From contig JAMQCK010000004.1 of the NCBI GenBank assembly GCA_024196135.1, forward strand, positions 248,001 to 312,000: a DNA stretch of 64,000 bases. Reading direction: 5' to 3'. Below the pieces are notes generated by a model, which saw nothing but the letters and a program-made list of their open reading frames with translations, was not told the origin of the DNA and ran no database searches. A program made the position numbers and the translations under genes. Shown here one piece after another: positions 62,703 through 64,000 of this stretch (position 1 is its first letter; every line of letters begins with the position of its first letter). This DNA is from Pleurotus ostreatus/Saccharomyces cerevisiae fusant (lineage: Eukaryota; Opisthokonta).

Positions 62703-64000
62703 ATGCGTCCAGCGACCTCATGAAGCCGAACCTCGTGAGTGGGTAACCCTCAGGATGCCGAGCGCTTTGAGCGGTTGGCGAGGGAATGAACGCTTCCAGC
62801 AGATTGAGGTACTTATGCGAGTAACATGCTATACTGGCGTGGGCGACGTGCTATACTTGTGTGAGCAACCCCTCTCCTTCGGTCACTGATCATTGCGCCG
62901 GTTGGTCGTTATAGCTAAGCGTGTGCATTGGCTGCCTCCCAGCACGCTCGCTGCTTCTCAGCCCAGGCTCCAGCCTACCCCGGAAGTCGAAGCACGGGTA
63001 CCGCGGTTCTCCAATGTCGCGGGGTGATATCCACACTTCGAAGTCCAACGCGCGAGACCGAAGCCCAGGACGAGCGAAACCGTGGTCCGAGTTCAATGTC
63101 AGCGAACTTGGTCAAATGCGCTCCCAGGCTTTCGAATCCGCTCTCACAGCAGCCTTCATATCGATCGCGGGGAGGTAGCCATCCCTCCCATACAGCGGGC
63201 GTTCTTCGCTGCGTAGAAGAAGACGGCGACTGCATTGACGAAGGTCGAGCGAACATGCGAAGCGGATGGGGATCGAATTCGCAAGGTCCGAGGCCGTTGT
63301 ATCAGCTGAGAGGGATGTCGCCGAGCTGGCGTTCCATCTCGTCCAGGACGGCGATAGCATATGAGAGCCCACGACCGCGCGAAGCTATGTCTATGACCGT
63401 TGAGCGGGTGATTCCAGGAGAAGCTGAGGTACCGGGTGCGAGATACGCGGGGTGCTGAATGGATGTCAGTGCGATCCTTGTGAATATCAGCGGTGGGGAG
63501 GATCCCATAGCGACCGAGGTAACTGTATGCGCTTGCCTTCCTGGCATTCGCGATACTTCCCGTGAGATGTCTACTAGCATTGGCTGGGATTGGCCACTAC
63601 CGGGACATGGTCCGAAAGATTGCATACTACCGAGACATAGGCGCGTCAATAGCAAGACTTCACTGCGATCAGGCCGCGAGACACCAAGGAATAAATGCGG
63701 GTCTTGAGCAGACAAGGTTTAGTACGCATTCGGAGCCTTTGATATCCATAATGAACCTGCTAGCACGGGAAGGCACATGTTAGTAAACCCTCATTGTGGG
63801 CAGGTGAATAGGGAGGAAGTCTCGTTGATGGTCAGTAGGCCATAATAGTAACCGACGGCGTACCGGGGCAGTACTAGGAGCGAGCTATTGAGGAAGGACT
63901 TCATCTTGTATTGCGCACTGATAGGACCTAGAAATCTTGAGGGGGATGCGCCGGACAGTCATTGCCGTGACAGGACAGGATAGGATTGCACCGGAGACCA
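62703..64000. other. Right edge, 1.3 kb without a supported gene
   Basis: Holds the ClpP 3' flank and several open frames up to 176 codons, including minus-strand frames at 63112-63372 and 63302-63715, whose translations look weakly protein-like but match no family I know. A gene cut by the window edge or a decayed one is possible. Confidence 0.4.

Noticed and set aside
63112..63715. Two minus-strand frames as one spliced gene
   Set aside because: I tried to join them across 63300-63372 but no splice pair gave a continuous, recognisable protein.

Overview
The window is nuclear DNA of a filamentous basidiomycete, most likely an Agaricomycete. The basis is dense, GC-rich genes cut by many 47-60 nt introns with GTGCGT/GTAAGT donors and CTRAY branch points, plus gene families typical of mushrooms: F-box/leucine-rich proteins in small local families, protein-kinase-like paralogs, and a Yap1-type bZIP. 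No bacterial operons, rRNA, tRNA or CRISPR arrays were seen. I built exon models by hand; most summed exactly to a whole number of codons, which supports the splice choices.

Layout, left to right: a C2H2 zinc-finger regulator (minus, 0.9-2.0 kb); 3.3 kb with no gene I can support; a HDHD2-like HAD phosphatase and the 21-exon ABCF ATPase Gcn20 (both minus), divergent from TOP2 (DNA topoisomerase II, plus, 10.5-15.9 kb); a divergent pair of F-box proteins (16.2-20.0 kb); three minus-strand housekeeping genes, DOT1 (H3K79 methyltransferase), a BuGZ/ZNF207-like zinc-finger protein and an Osh4/Kes1-like oxysterol-binding protein; a pseudokinase with a decayed relative beside it (28.2-29.7 kb); a third member of the first F-box family; a 1904-residue coiled-coil protein of unknown function; ERF4 (Ras palmitoylation cofactor); and YAP1/PAP1 (oxidative-stress bZIP).

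From 45 to 53 kb lies a dynamic accessory block: three copies of a second F-box family. Two form a head-to-head inverted duplication that is colinear base for base over at least 735 bp. One copy is intact (minus); the other (plus) has had its middle replaced by about 0.6 kb of unrelated DNA and is a pseudogene. The duplicated unit includes the upstream region and a small downstream ORF.

The right end returns to conserved genes: a membrane-anchored ADAM metalloprotease, an alpha/beta-hydrolase, the nuclear-envelope protein Brl1/Brr6, and a mitochondrial ClpP peptidase transcribed divergently from it. The last 1.3 kb shows no gene I can support.

The genes do not form one pathway. They are a typical fungal neighbourhood of unlinked cellular functions (chromatin and chromosome biology: TOP2, DOT1, BuGZ; translation control: Gcn20; lipid and membrane: Osh, Erf4, Brl1), interrupted by fast-evolving F-box and kinase-like families. 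I found no clear new multi-gene system. The most unusual features are the inverted F-box duplication with its conserved leader and tail, the Cys-motif F-box triplet, the pseudokinase, and several splicing oddities (a stop-codon-only exon, GC-AG introns, tiny exons, hidden 3n introns).
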